NCBI GenBank assembly: GCA_007258455.2
Contig: VDFB02373365.1
Location: forward strand, 225,770,194-225,834,193
DNA length: 64,000 bases
Direction: 5' to 3'
From: Sequoia sempervirens
Taxonomy: Eukaryota > Streptophyta > Pinopsida > Cupressales > Cupressaceae
A program made the position numbers and the translations under genes. Positions within the stretch are counted from its first letter, which is position 1, and each line of letters begins with the position of its first letter. Shown piece after piece: positions 33,695 through 46,400 of this stretch. The notes under the pieces were generated by a model, which ran no database searches, had not been told where the DNA came from, and saw only the letters and a program-made list of their open reading frames with translations.

Positions 33695-34515
33695 TTAGGG
33701 AACTGGATTCATGATTGGGGTATGATTGGTGAGAGCCTGATTTACTGCCTGAATTTGGTTGGGATGTGCAACTGGTCCCAGAGAAGGTAATGGCCCAGTC
33801 AGGTGTTGTCTCAGATCTGTACTAAGCTTGACAGCCTCTGTATAAGCATCAGTCAGGGTACCTGGAGGGTTGGGTCTCCATTTCAAAAAGGTTGTTGTTA
33901 GGCTATCCAGAGCTTCATAATAGACTCCCAGGGCAGTACCATCGTCCAAAACATATGGGTCTTGTAATCTGGTGAATGCACGGTGGAACCTATTATTGAA
34001 ACTAGCTATTGGTTCATTAACCTCTCTCTTAACCTTGATGAACTGAAGGTATAACTCATTGGCACTGATGGGAATTCTAAATTTCTGTAAAAAGGCTTTT
34101 TCAAGATCATTCCAATTAAGAATTGAATCGACAGGGAGATGGTTGTACCAGTAAAAGGCTTCTTCTCCTAGCGAATAAGGGAACAACCTACAAGCAACAT
34201 CATCATGAACAATCCCTCTATCTTTGAGATAGGTTTGGAAAATTCTTATGTGTTCTTCCACAGTCCTATTTGGGTCATTTGCATGGAATTTTGAACAGAA
34301 ATGCTCAGGGTTTTTGGGCATTACATTGTAAGCCTGGAAGAACAATGGTGATGGATTATTGGCGAGGAAATCTATTGGTAAGAGTGGGGGTGGTGGCGGT
34401 GGTTGGTTAATCACAGGCTGATGCTGTTGAATGGGAACCTCTTCAGGGATGGGTATAGCCTCAACTTCAGGATGTGAAGATATGGGTGATGTTGGTGAAG
34501 GGATGGGTGATGACG
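33695..34515 (-). pseudogene. Gypsy gag capsid region (minus-strand element)
   Basis: Structural protein of the virus-like particle. The Pro-rich start (VINQPPPPPPLLPIDF) is followed by the retrotransposon gag domain: FHANDPNRTVEEHIRIFQTY, CRLFPYSLGEEAFYWYNHLP, ILNWNDLEKAFLQKF, ELYLQFIKVKREVNEPIASF and FNNRFHRAFTRLQDP. The frame is open from about 34515 to 33695; codons 5' of 34414 continue in frame without a Met, so the true start is upstream towards the PBS, where stops now occur. The next stop is only a few codons from the extension. Confidence 0.88.
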
Positions 34516-34658
34516 ATTCTCCCCTTTCTCAGGTCCTTCTTGACCTAGTGGGGAACTATAGCTCTTCTAAATCTTCCTCCCCTGTGGTAGATCTGGTATT
34601 TCTCCTATATCTCTCTCAAGAGATGGCGTTCAAGAAATGATCTAGTGTGCTCATTCAG

Positions 34659-34678
34659 GATCTCCTTCTAGCGCCAAT
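34659..34678 (-). promoter_or_regulatory. Primer binding site-like motif of the minus-strand element
   Basis: On the minus strand ATTGGCGCTAGAAGGAGATC follows the CATCAACA end of the right terminal repeat by two to three bases. Position and TGGCGC start fit a gypsy PBS for the gag-pol genes that follow. I do not assign the tRNA. Confidence 0.7.
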
Positions 34679-35785
34679 CTGTTGATGGTGTTTTCTACAC
34701 AGCAACAACTCAGACATAATGCAATATTCTATCTCTCTTGAAAGGTTATTTTCAATAATAAATCACTGAAAATTACCCCAACGTCTCTCAGGTGTTAGGT
34801 CATAACAATGCATAAAACAACTCAGATAAAATGTAAAATGCTGGTAATCACAATCGGACCTTACTACAAGAAAACTGTATCTTCCTGTTTATCAGATCTT
34901 GCAATATGATGATCTTTAATCCTAAATTTATCTAACCAAACGATAAATAAATAGCAAAAGATAAGGGTGCGAGGATATAATAGAATCTAAACTATTCCTA
35001 GGATGAACAATGTAAACAATAGATATTTGGAATGGACCTATCTCAAATAACCAGTTCTTGATCAACCCACAATGCAATCTTACAAGAACGGTGCAATCTT
35101 CTAAGGTATTTAAATTTTCAAATCATAGACATTCATCTACAATCGAACTTAAGCACATTGAATATATGGTCCAGGTTGACTTCACCAGCCTACTACAATC
35201 AGATAGTTACTGGGAGTATAGACTAGAGATAGCTACAAACATTCCAAATATGAAATCATAAACATCATTCATCCAACTGAAACTGATTTATTTTTGAATA
35301 CTAAACCCTAGATTTCCAAGCAATTTGAAAGATAGAACAAAAGAACCACACAAGATGAAATAACACAAGAGATTTCACCAGGAAAACCACAATGTCTTCA
35401 ATTGTATTAATCACCAAAATGCTGCAACAATTCAACTGTTCTGATACAGAATTTGCTTCAAGAAACTGAATATTACTTCTAAGGAAAATGCTCTAACTAT
35501 TGCTTTCACTTCTCTATTACTATCTAGCTAATGTCTAACCCTTTACAATGAGGCAAGAATGCCTATTAATAGCAAATCCCAAGGTATGTTGGCCCAGCCA
35601 AACATTTTTACAAAATAATAAAAACTGCCAAAACAGGTCAGCCAAGGAAAAACAAACTAAGGCACACATTAAATGCCATCATCCAGGTCGGCCTTGACAC
35701 AATCTTCAATGCAGTCCCGTCCAATGCATGCCCCGTGATAATAGGGAAGCACAAATCTCAAAATAAGCATCAACCGCTTCTTCCC

Positions 35786-38700
35786 TTATCCTTTCTTCCC
35801 CAATGAACCCTACACCCTCAAAAACATTATGTCCAACTCGGCAACAGGTGGCAAAGGCAAAATCTTAAGTCAGCATTTAATTGAGTCGATTTCTTCCTTG
35901 GACCGCTCAACAGTTTTACTCCAATCTTCCTTGCTGGACAGATACTTGTCCATCACTGCCATGTAGGTAGCTGCATCATCAAGCTGGTGGCCGGTGACAA
36001 TTCCTTTTGCATCTGGGGCATAAACCTCATGCCACCATTCCTTCAGTTGTTCCAAGCTCAGATATTTAGGAGCTATTTTCTTCCTACCTGTCATTATCTC
36101 AAAGAAGGCGATGCATCCGTCATATACTGCACTAAGCTCACTGTCAATTGATTTCCTTCGTTTCTGTATCAGAGCCTTCTGCCTAATTTGCAGAGCCTCA
36201 AACCACTCCCAAGGTTCATACAATCTGGAGGAAGGAAGGATTCCATCCGCCAGCAATTGATCCCGACCATGTCCCATGATAACTCTTGATTTCTGCAACA
36301 GGAGGTCCATGTCCTCGTTATCCTGGGACAGTACATGTTCTAATAGCTCCTTAGCCTGAACTGCATCCTTCCCAACAGACAGAATGTCCTTGATGGTATC
36401 ATCTCCTTTCGTTTGCACACTCGCCAGCCAGTCTATTCCAGCTTGAGCCGAGGCTTTTAATTTCTCAATTCCGGAGATGGTTTCCTTAGGCAGAAAACTG
36501 GGAGTAGCAGATGAAGAAGGATGGAGTGACTGCAAGGGTTTCATCACTTCCTCCAAACATTTCTTCAGTCTCTCATTCTCTCTCCTTAGCTCATGTTTGG
36601 TTTGAGTTTCCTTCCACAAGCTACCCATAATTACTGTGCTGGACCCTTCAAATTCTTCTATATCCTGTTCCATGGAAGCCGGTCCAAGGTTGATAGTCTG
36701 AATATTGTATTCTTGACCAGTGACTTCCTCTCTTGTTTTATCTGCGGCAGGAGTGGCAATATGGACAACCCTGTTATGTGTTTCATCTCTTTCCACCCTT
36801 GAGATCACCTTTGCTACCTTCTTTTTCTTTCCTTTACCGATATTTGACAGCATTTCGTCCCAGTCCAAGTGGGTATCCTCAATAATCACTTGTTTTTTCC
36901 TTGCAAGTTCCTTCTCTAGCCAATCTGGGGCCGCAGGGTCAATCCAAATTTCTTCTATCATAATTTCTTCTGGTTCTTCTATCAGTTTCTCTTCTTCCCC
37001 TGCTGTTGCCTTATCATCCTCCTTCTCCGGAAGCTGCTCACCTTGATCAATTTCCTCAAGTTCTACCTCTGGATGCACTGGTGATGGGGTCTTAGCAGGG
37101 ATATTTTCCTCTGACTCAGGCGATCCGCGGCCCCTATCACTTTCCGAGGAATCCTCATACTGCACCAAAGGAGAGGTATACCTTTCCTCCTCTTCGACCT
37201 CCAACTCTGTTGCTTCATTAAAGAGTGCTCCCTTCTTGAATGGTTTTGTCTCCCTGCTAGTTTCATGTCCTTCAGGATTTTCCGGTTCAAGTATGCTCAA
37301 CGGAGGAGAAACAGACTTAGATGGCTCCTCAACTGGTAGCCCTGGGGGAGAATCCTTCTTCTGCACAGTATCCTTTGGAGAGGGAGTTCTTGATTTCCTC
37401 GTATAGACTTTTGTTTTCTCCCCTCCTGAGCTTTCCACATCAACAATAGGAGGCTCATCCTTTGATACCTCTTGACCCTTCTTCTTCGAGGTCCTAGTTG
37501 TTCTGGTTTTCTTTGGTGGTGGAGGAACATCCTCCTCTTTAGCTTTTCCAGACTCTTCCTCATCAAAGGACTTGCTAAGCATTAAGGTCTTCCACCTTCT
37601 CTTTCCCTTCGGCCTCCTTTTCGCTTTGGGTTCTCCTTCCTTAGGACCTCTGACCTTGATCTTGAAAGGGGAGCTCTTCACTGTTTTCCCTTTGGGGTCA
37701 TCCTCCCTGGATTCCTCAGAAGTTGACATGGGATTGAGGTCTCCCATCAAGTTGAAGGTGCAAGTTACCTTCACATTTTCCAGCTCCCAGATTTTATGTT
37801 TTACCCAAGAAAGAGTGAATTTCATTATAGGGGCCATTAGGTCCTCCAATTCTGTAACCTCGTCCTCATTCCAGTTAATATCCCTGGCTGGCTTGTCTTT
37901 CACTGCTTCATAGGCGTGGTCTTATATCAAATTTTTGTCATCCTCCAGTTGATCCGGGATCAACTTGACATTGTACTGCCTAACTGCCTCCACAGGGAGT
38001 CTGGAGTATCTCTTCTTTCTCACCTCAAGGTCATCCTTGATATTGACCCAATAATCCTCTAGGTCATCCTTATGCCTGTACTCCCTTGTAGCCTTCTTCT
38101 GTGCTTCTCCAGTTATGTCAAAGTTCATCCTTTTGGAGTGGGAGGAGAAACCATACGCTGCCAGTTCTTCCCCTGCAGTATGGGCTGATTGAATAGAGGG
38201 GCACATTTCTGCCACACCAATCCTGAGAGGGAAGTCTCCACCAAAGCCTGTCTTGTGCTTTTCCCTTTTCACAACGGCATCAAATTCACAGATCTGCCTC
38301 ACAACCTCCAACAAAACAAGGTGATCAGTAGGGTACCGAGGCAACCTGTAAGGGGCAACCAGGCATCCATCAATTCTAAGGTAGGTGAAGGTGGGGAACT
38401 GGATGAACTAGGCTCCATAGTTCTTTACTAGCCCCTTGGGTCTGTCGGACAATCTCATGTGCTCAACATTTTGTAGCATCCGGGTGATATGCATGGTGAA
38501 CGCATCATTAGCCCTTTTGTAATCCTTATGCCCGAGATGCAATTCTGGATAGACCTCATAGATGATATCCTGTCCAAGTGTCCCTCGTGGGTTCAGACCC
38601 TTGTATGGGTAAGATATGGCTAGTATATACACCACATATGAGGACATGGTGAACTTCTTTGTTTCTAGGACATTCCTTAACTACCTATCAATTTCTACAC

Positions 38701-39391
38701 TGATGAGCCCTACCCAGTGATAATTGGTCCCTTGTCCAATCTTGGTGATTACGTGGACCATCCAACTTTCTAGCACCCCTACACTTTTCAATCATGCCAC
38801 CCTGCTTAGAAATGTGATGGCATCATATACATCTGATATGAACTTAACCCTGTGCAACTGTTTGGGCAACTTGGAATGATGGGATTTTGGCTTCTCTAAC
38901 CAGGAGTTGACTATCTGCTGAGCCTTGATGGGCTCATTCTCATAATATGTCTTCGCTGTTTCTATGTTCAGAGCACACATAGAAGGTAAGTCAGGCATGC
39001 TGAAGGCTTGTGCAATAGAGGTCGGACTGAAGTTGGCCAAGACCCTTCCCTTGGTGCTAACCACCCTCTGTGTATCGAAGTCATACTATCTAGCGCACTT
39101 GAGAATTAGCTCATAGCACTGGACCGCCGGGGGGAAGCCTGCCACATGCACCAGCCCAGAGTTCATCATTCCCTACCTCAGGGCTGACAGATCCTTCTCA
39201 GTCATCCGCTGCTTGAACTCCTCATATCTCCAGGCCCTAACATTAGTATCAGATACCTCAGCCCACACAGAAGACACCCTGCTCTCGAGAAGTTGACCCT
39301 TCATATCTAGTCGTAACCGTTCTGCCTCAGAGATGGATGAACCTCCTGTGCCACCCTTAGATTTCCTGACCGCAGCCTTACTTGATTCGGC
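35786..39391 (-). pseudogene. LTR-encoded large ORF, right copy (about 1,200 codons)
   Basis: A single minus-strand frame with no frameshift over about 3.6 kb. Open pieces are 39391-39173, 39064-38792, 38647-38408, 38344-37922 and 37903-35870 (677 codons), and the frame reaches the natural TAA at 35786-35788. Stops fall where the left copy has a sense codon: several are Gln or Trp codons changed by transition, one Gly codon became TGA. Conversely, this copy reads through the left copy's breaks (Trp at the junction, Gln in the C-terminal part). The N-terminus reads DVQAESSKAAVRKSKGG, then AERLRLDMKGQLLESRVSSV. The acidic middle, coiled coil (ETQTKHELRRENERLKK) and helical C-terminus are better preserved here. 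Role unknown. Confidence 0.82.
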
Positions 39392-39418
39392 CTGCACATC
39401 CAAAAATCATCATTAGTA
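39392..39418 (-). promoter_or_regulatory. Branch-point-like and 3' splice-site-like signal before the LTR ORF (right copy)
   Basis: TACTAAT (39418-39412, minus strand), then TTTTTGGATGTGCAG ending at 39392. The same arrangement occurs in the left copy. There is an in-frame TGA just upstream and no Met near the start of the open frame, which fits an internal or 3' exon. Confidence 0.45.
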
Positions 39419-41339
39419 CTCAATTGTTGTTCATATTTCAATCCAAAAGGTTAGCATAAATCATATAAATCAACTAAAATCCATCACTACTGCCAATCCT
39501 TTAAAGATCCCGAAAAACAAAGCAGTCTGGTAAAATATCGCCATCCGGGAAAATACCATCGGGGCAGAATTTCGAAGAAATCTGACCCAGATGAAATCCT
39601 ATCGCCAAAGCATCATTAGTCAAATGGATCGTTAGTATGGATGAAGGATAAAAAGATAATCATGGAATTCACTCATTCGCAACGAGAAATAAGCATTTAA
39701 CAATCATTCCATTAATCCTATCATTGAAACATCAATCGGGACAAAGCCAAACAGGAAAACCAGAGAAATCTGAATGGGACAGATTTTCGCTGACAGCTCA
39801 AAATGCTTCAGAAATTACCTCGGCCCGCGGAATAAGCCCAAATCGGGAAAATCTGGAAGCGAGGAAATTTCGCGACAACCTCGGAAACCCGATAAATGAA
39901 TGAAATGTGAATCAAAGGCCAAATGATCATGGGATCTCCTCCACCTAAGTTCTAATGGTCTCAAAATCGACGACAATCAACAAATTCAGAGCGCAAAGGA
40001 TCCCAAAGTCTCAGAAGCTTGCAAAGAACAAATTCCCATGCCAAAACAACGATGCCCTAATCTGGACGAATAACCCACCCGCCATTAAAACCAGGGGAAA
40101 CCTTAAGGTTCAAAATATCGGCTAAGGATTCATCTAAGGCATCTGGATCTTCACAGGATGAGGCCAGCGTGATATAGGGATAAGATGGACAAATCATCCC
40201 AAATCCGCCATTCTGGGCTGAGCACCAAGAAAACCCTAACTTTGCCGATAGCAAATTTTGCACTAAAAAGGGCAAGCAATCTAACCCAGAACCCTGTCTA
40301 AAGGATACATACGCCATCCAATGGATAAATAGAGCTCATAGGACATGGGGAATAGGGTTCTACAACAAAAACGGGTCAAGCCCGGACTCAATAAACACGG
40401 AATCAAGACCCGGCAAAGTCCGACCCAAATGATCAACATTAAAAATAGAAGAACCCAATCGTGGCGTAAACAAACAAGAGGAGTCATCAACCACCTACCA
40501 TGGATAAAAGCGGACACAATTCAGGCACGAGGAGGAAACCAAGAAGCAAGTGCGTCCAAGCAATGAGAACTTTAGCCAGCAGCACTCTAATCAATCCACA
40601 CTCAAATGACTCAAATCAATCTTCAAGGCACAAATGAGAATTTCTAATCGTCAGAGCAAAAGAAGATGAGTGAACGAAGTTAGAGTGATGCTCAAAGTGC
40701 CCTAAATCCATCCATATACCCATCTAAGCGAAGGTACCTTAGTCATTAATGCGCGACAAGACATTTTTGACAAATCCGGAAACCCGAACCTAAATGGAAT
40801 TTTGGAAAATCTGGGAATACGCTGAAATCCGAATGGACAAGAATTTCGCAGAAATGCAGAAACCGGTAAAATAACGAAGATCGGGATTTTGGCCAAGTCC
40901 AGGAAAATCCACCCAGAACAGAAAACCCTGGGATCAAGTAGAAACCCAGATTCGGAGAATCCGGCCAGATACAGACAAAGGGCCAAGCCCTAGAAAATCC
41001 GCCAGAGCTGGAAAATCTCGGGGTCAGGTGAAAACCTGGAGTTTGCTTAGGACTCAATTTCAATCAATTCAAACCTCAAGGCAAGGTCAAAGCTAGCAAG
41101 ATCAACACGCCAAGACCCTAAAAAGATAAGTCCCCTAAAACCAAAGGTCAAATACACCAGAAAAGAGGGTCCCTACTCCAAGTGGGGCGTGTGTGCAAAA
41201 AACTACACAAGTAGAATTAGGGTTTTTCAGGACTTCCTCAAATAAATGGAATTTATTTAATTCGTCAAAAATGATAAAAAAAGTGAATTAATTAAATAAT
41301 GTTGTATTATTCAATTAATACATGAATTTAGGGTTTTGG

Positions 41340-41600
41340 ATGCTATTTGATATTGTGTGATGTTTTAGAGATGTTTTGAGATGTTGCGGGATGATTTTGT
41401 TGTGAGATGATTCTGAGATGTTTCAGGATGATTCTAAGATGTTGCAGGGTGATTCCAAGATGTTTTTGAGATGTTGTGAGACATTTTGAGATGATTTTGA
41501 GATGTTGTGAGACATTTCGAGATGCTTTTGAGATGTTTTGAGACGTGTTAGGATGATTCTAAGATGTTCTAAGACATTGCAATATGTTGTTCGATGTTGT
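41340..41600. repeat. Degenerate minisatellite of GATGTTTTGAGATGTT-like units
   Basis: About 260 bases of irregular copies of GAGATGTTTTGAGATGTT, GGATGATTCTAAGATGTT and similar, with unit lengths around 10-24. Low complexity; no coding meaning. Confidence 0.75.
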
Positions 41601-41639
41601 TTAGGGTGTGTGATAGGTGTTAGGTCAATTTTACATGTC

Positions 41640-42670
41640 TACACCTATAAATCAATATAATTTTGTTCCACCTTCTTCTAGCCTCCCATTTACTTCTCAA
41701 AATATCAATCCACCTATTTCCCAACATTTTTTACAACTCACCAAAATTCAAACCACCTTTTGCTACCACTAGTCCTTTACATTCTACCAATTCTCGAACC
41801 CCCTCACCAACCAATCCTATTATTAATGAATTCTTGCAAAATGTCAGTTCCTTACAACAACAAATATCTAGTATGAATTGAAATAAATCCTAATCCAATC
41901 CTCCAACATACCTCATTTGTAGCCCATTGTCATTTGCAATCCTAAGAACTTCAATACCACAAAACATTAAAACACCATTTTGAGAAGTACAATGTAAAAT
42001 GGGATTCTAATAACTATGTGTTAGCATTTATCTCACTATGAGTGATTTTCTCTTTGAGGATTCTCTTTTAGCCAAGATCTTTCTTTGGTCACTAAATGAC
42101 CTTGGATTGGTTTTTTTATTACTTAACAATTTAATCCACTCTTTTCATAACTTTTTAATCAATTTCTTCAACATTACCAAGCTAATAGTATACCTCAAGT
42201 CACACTAACTGATTTGGTTGATTGTAAGCAAGGAGCTAAGGAGAAAGTGACTAATTGTATAGGGCACTATCAAACCCTCTTCTCTCAAATCCCCTATTCC
42301 CTTCTGGATGTTGATGTGCAACAATTATTCATTGGAAACCTACAAATGCACATTGAAGATAAGATTTTATTGATCTAATATTTTTCATTGACACATCTTT
42401 GCACAACTCTCCACGATTACTAATTGTTAGTTAACCAAAATTAGGGTCATTCATTGATAGCTCCTATTGGTCAATCTAAGGTTGTTACTCCTAATTATCA
42501 ATCATTCAAGAAACCAAAAAAACTCATCAACATAAATTATCCTTCTTACAATAGTATCCAAGCACAATTTGTGATTACAACACCTTCTACTACAATCCCC
42601 TATCAATCTAGACAAAACAACCAAAAATTATTAAATATTTATGAATCCTTTCATTCTATTATGCTATAAT
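41640..42670 (+). pseudogene. Gypsy-type gag remnant
   Basis: A Pro/Ser-rich N-terminal part (41640-41880) is followed after several broken frames by LVDCKQGAKEKVTNCIGHYQ, TLFSQIPYSLLDVDVQQLFI and GNLQMHIEDKIL, the retrotransposon gag pattern with its conserved 'foray' helix. After a stop and shift, 42454-42669 reads Pro/Ser/Gln-rich gag tail. The 5' end of this element is lost or unrecognised; the 6.5-kb repeat ends at 41209. Confidence 0.65.
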
Positions 42671-43099
42671 TTATTAACAATAACTTGAATCAACTTCCTC
42701 CTATTCATGCCATATACACTACCAAAAATTTACCTCCTTTTGACTTGAAAGCCTTTTGTCAATAAAATCGAACACATAGGTAGAATATTGGGTGATTCAT
42801 GTGTCTTAAGAACCAAGTGCAAGACCTCATCAACTCTAATATTATTCAGTTGACTAATATGAATGATAAAGGAAATACATTTGTTACACCTTGAATCAAA
42901 ATTTATAAATTTATACTAATCCTTTACCCACCCATTATGCTAATCATGTAGAGCCATCTATTAATACATTACCCACATCTATAACCTATGATCATAAAGA
43001 CGCATCATTAGATAATATGGTTTTCATTATATATGTTCACCCTCACCAAGAATAGGCTAAGATTCTATGTGATATTACCTTCACCCACATCAATGCCTC

Positions 43100-43495
43100 T
43101 ATTCATGCACCTAATGGTCCTATTTACATTACTACTAAAATTAATGATAAACCCACATGGGGAGTACTCATTGATCTAGTATGCTTGGTAAATGTAATCA
43201 CATAGGAATTATTCTATGTGCATGATTTATACCAAGAAAAGTATAAGAAATCAAAAGTACAAGTTAGAGTGCATGATAGTTCCACTTTTCCTACCATTGG
43301 AACCTTGACCCTTTGTGTCCAAGTCAGATCAAAAATCTTGGATGTAATGTTTTACATAATTCCTATCTTGAATCAACTTCATGTGAATTTAGGTCTCCCA
43401 TCACTGACTTCCATGAGTGTAGTCCCTCTCATCATCCATAAATACCTAAAGTTTCCATTTGAAGGAAAAAGTGCATGGTATACATCATAGTGGTT
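43100..43495 (+). pseudogene. Gypsy-type protease remnant following the gag remnant
   Basis: Reads LIDLVCLVNVIT where a functional copy would have the catalytic DSG motif, so the active site appears lost. It then gives RSKILDVMFYIIPILNQLHV, NLGLPSLTSMSVVPLI and IHKYLKFPFEGK, the pattern of an aspartic protease with an extended C-terminal block. The longest open part is 43218-43490. No RT, RNase H or integrase follows before 48 kb. Confidence 0.55.
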
Positions 43496-46400
43496 TTAGG
43501 TCCTTGTCTCTTCATGGGAACTTTTCACTTGATTACTTTTAGCCACAACCATCCCTACCCATTCAACTCCATTATGATGTTCTTTTCCCATCTTATCAAA
43601 AATTTAAAGCTAGCCACATTGTTGAATTTTCTCTCAGTAACACCTTGTCTACCATTTTGGCTATTACACTTGAGGCTCCTTGATCTCCTATGACAATGGT
43701 ATATGTTCCTCCTATCCCACATGTAGAAAATGAATCATAGACCAAACAAGGTATCATCCCCTAACCTTGAGTGTTTGGTGTCTATATTGTGGTTCCACCT
43801 TTGCCATACTATCCAAGACCATGAGAAAAATGTCCAACATAGTCTAGACCTCCTTGAACTCTTAGGATTATTTTTTTCCTCCTATCTCTTTGGATACTAG
43901 AGATAATGAATTTGGTGAGCGAAAACATCCCCCTCCAATTGTCTCCCAACCTTTGGTGGTTCCTTTTTTTCCTCTTGTAAGGGAATAAATTGAGTCAATT
44001 ATTGAGAATACCCAAGTTCCCCCTAAACTAGATTTGAATCATACATTATCAATTAAAATATAAAAGAATGTAAGAGACAACATCATGTTACGGCTAACCA
44101 ACTTGTTGTAGGTAGTGAATCCTTTCCTAATGATCCTTATCATATATAGTTGAATCTTGACAAGGTCCCTCTCCCTCATCCATCTTCACCATCCCTTCAC
44201 TTCACCCTCATCATCAAAAAATGAACCTAAGATTTACCTTTCTCAACCAAGCCAAAAGATTAAAAAAATTCCACATTCACCATCATCAATCCCAAGAGAT
44301 TCTTCTATCCCTCCTCTTAAATACCCTTCTTCTCCTATGAGTGATAATGTCTATGGCCATGCTAGTAGCACTATCATATCATTCATTATGGTCTATTTTG
44401 ACATTGATACATATGGTAATATTGATGAACCATTAGAATATCATTTAGAATTATCTTTGAATATTTTAGAATAAATGAACTTAGCTTCTAGGGAATGTGT
44501 GATGATCCTTCTCTAGTGAGTGATCCACCATGTGTCAAACTAGGAAATTCTCCTTCTACCACACTCATTGTAGTCCCTTTAGCATTTGTTATGTCATCTA
44601 TATATGATGATAAATATTAGGATGGAAACAATCTACTAGAGACTGACTCACAAGTGTGGCACCCTTTTCTTTGTGCTATGTTTGTATATACTATTATCCC
44701 ATAACATTTTTCATTGTGTATAATTTTTTTGTTATTTCTCTTTGGATGGACCTTGATGTTCTCATTAGAACAAGGATAAAAAGGAAACAAAATTTTTCAT
44801 GACATTCATCTATATGTATTTTCATTATTCCATTTATCATAAATACACTTTTTATGCCCTTAAAGGGATAATACAAAGTGTTGAGACATTTAGGTCTCTT
44901 TAATCTTGACCCAAAATTCCCTTTTGTTTTCATGTTCTCTTCCTCCTTTGTACTCATAGTTCCACCATATTTGGGGAATGATGTCAATTCAAACATTTCA
45001 ATTTAATATGAATTATTTATCATTCATATTGACCCCAGATATGTGGATCCCTTATGTGCTATTGCATGACATTGATTGTTATTTGTGGCATTTTTTACTT
45101 GTTTTCCTTGAAAGGAAACCCTTTGGTATGATGTAGCTTTTGGAAACATATCGCTTCGCATATGGCTTTCGAAAATCTCTCGTACCTATTTTACATATAT
45201 AACTCTTTCTACCTAAAAGTTCATTGCTCTCAACCGGTAATAGACATTACTTTAAGGTGGGGGAATACATTCCACTATGTGCTTCAGTTTGTTTACACAC
45301 CATGAAGTTGTTTGAGCTATCATAACATCTCTTGATCATCTTTGTATCACTTTATCAAAGTTACCCAACAAACTGCATTATTTTTGGCTTATAATTTTTT
45401 ATGTTGTTGACATGAAACTCGCCTATAGAACAACAAAATTTACTATCCTATGTTTTTTTCACTTGCCACTTGTGAGATTCACTTAGTAAACAATAGAATT
45501 TACTATTCTATGATTCTTTGACTTATTCATGAGCTACCTAGCATAATGCAACTTGCTTTTCCTATGGACTTTTATTTGTCACATCCATGGTCACTTGAAA
45601 TAACACAAATTTCTAGTCTTTGGTTCATGGGGGCTTTATAATGTGCATGATCCCTAGTGATATAGAAAGCTAGTGCATGAGTCATGTACCCTTCTCCATG
45701 TGTATTGGTTGCTTCCTATATATTTGTATGGATTATTCCCTTGATTCAATCAATCAAATCACTACATTCTAATCTCCTCTTTAGAATTACTCTATGATTT
45801 GGTGTATTTAGGAGATGTCACTTGGTATTGAGACAACCTTTTATATCGAGGTCTTCTTACCTTTATAACTTGAAGAATTTTTTCTTTATATAGTGTGTAC
45901 TAACATTGTTATATGTTTTATACTTCATGTACATGCTTAGTGTATGATTCGTGTATACTATGTGTATGCTTTATGTACACTTTGTGCATTTTGGGATTAT
46001 TTTATGCCTTCTTGAATTATGTCTTATATGTGTTTGTGTCCTTTTATCTTAATATTTTAGTTTGGTAAGATCCTAAGACAATGGAGTTGTTGCATATCTC
46101 AGCTTAGTGTTGTCTTTCCTCTCTAGTATTTTGATGAAATGACCCTTTGGATTCTTCATACTAAATGTAGTGTCATAAATTTGAAAGCATAGACCTAGGT
46201 TCCAAATGCCCCTTTCTTCGCCTTTCATGCTTGAAGTTTGGAATTTGAATGTCGAACTCAATGTGTTTAAAAAATAAAATATATTCATTAGCCTTTCAAA
46301 ATAATTAATTTTAAATAGGTTTAGACTCATATAATTTCTTCCCTCATTTTCAACCCCTAAGAAATTTTACAACCTAAGACAATTAATGCACAATCATAAG

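Larger units (their letters stand above)
34680..41209 (-). mobile_element. 5' terminal repeat (6.5 kb) of the large minus-strand gypsy element
   Basis: About 6,530 bp, TGTTGATGG...CTACACA on the plus strand, collinear with 20267-26768. It lies directly upstream (minus sense) of the PBS and gag, so this is the 5' LTR if the model is right. It has the same layout: non-coding 41209-39392, ORF 39391-35786, non-coding 35785-34680. Many point differences from the left copy show an old insertion. The sequence after 41209 does not continue the plus-strand gypsy that is cut at 20262, so the original insertion site is not simply restored. Confidence 0.82.

Noticed and set aside
20262..41214. Target-site duplication of the large gypsy element
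   Set aside because: TCAAC on the left and AGTAG on the right do not match, and shifting the edges by a few bases does not help.
45250..45265. AAGGTGGGGGAATA as a polypurine tract before an LTR
   Set aside because: No LTR start or repeated partner could be found after it.
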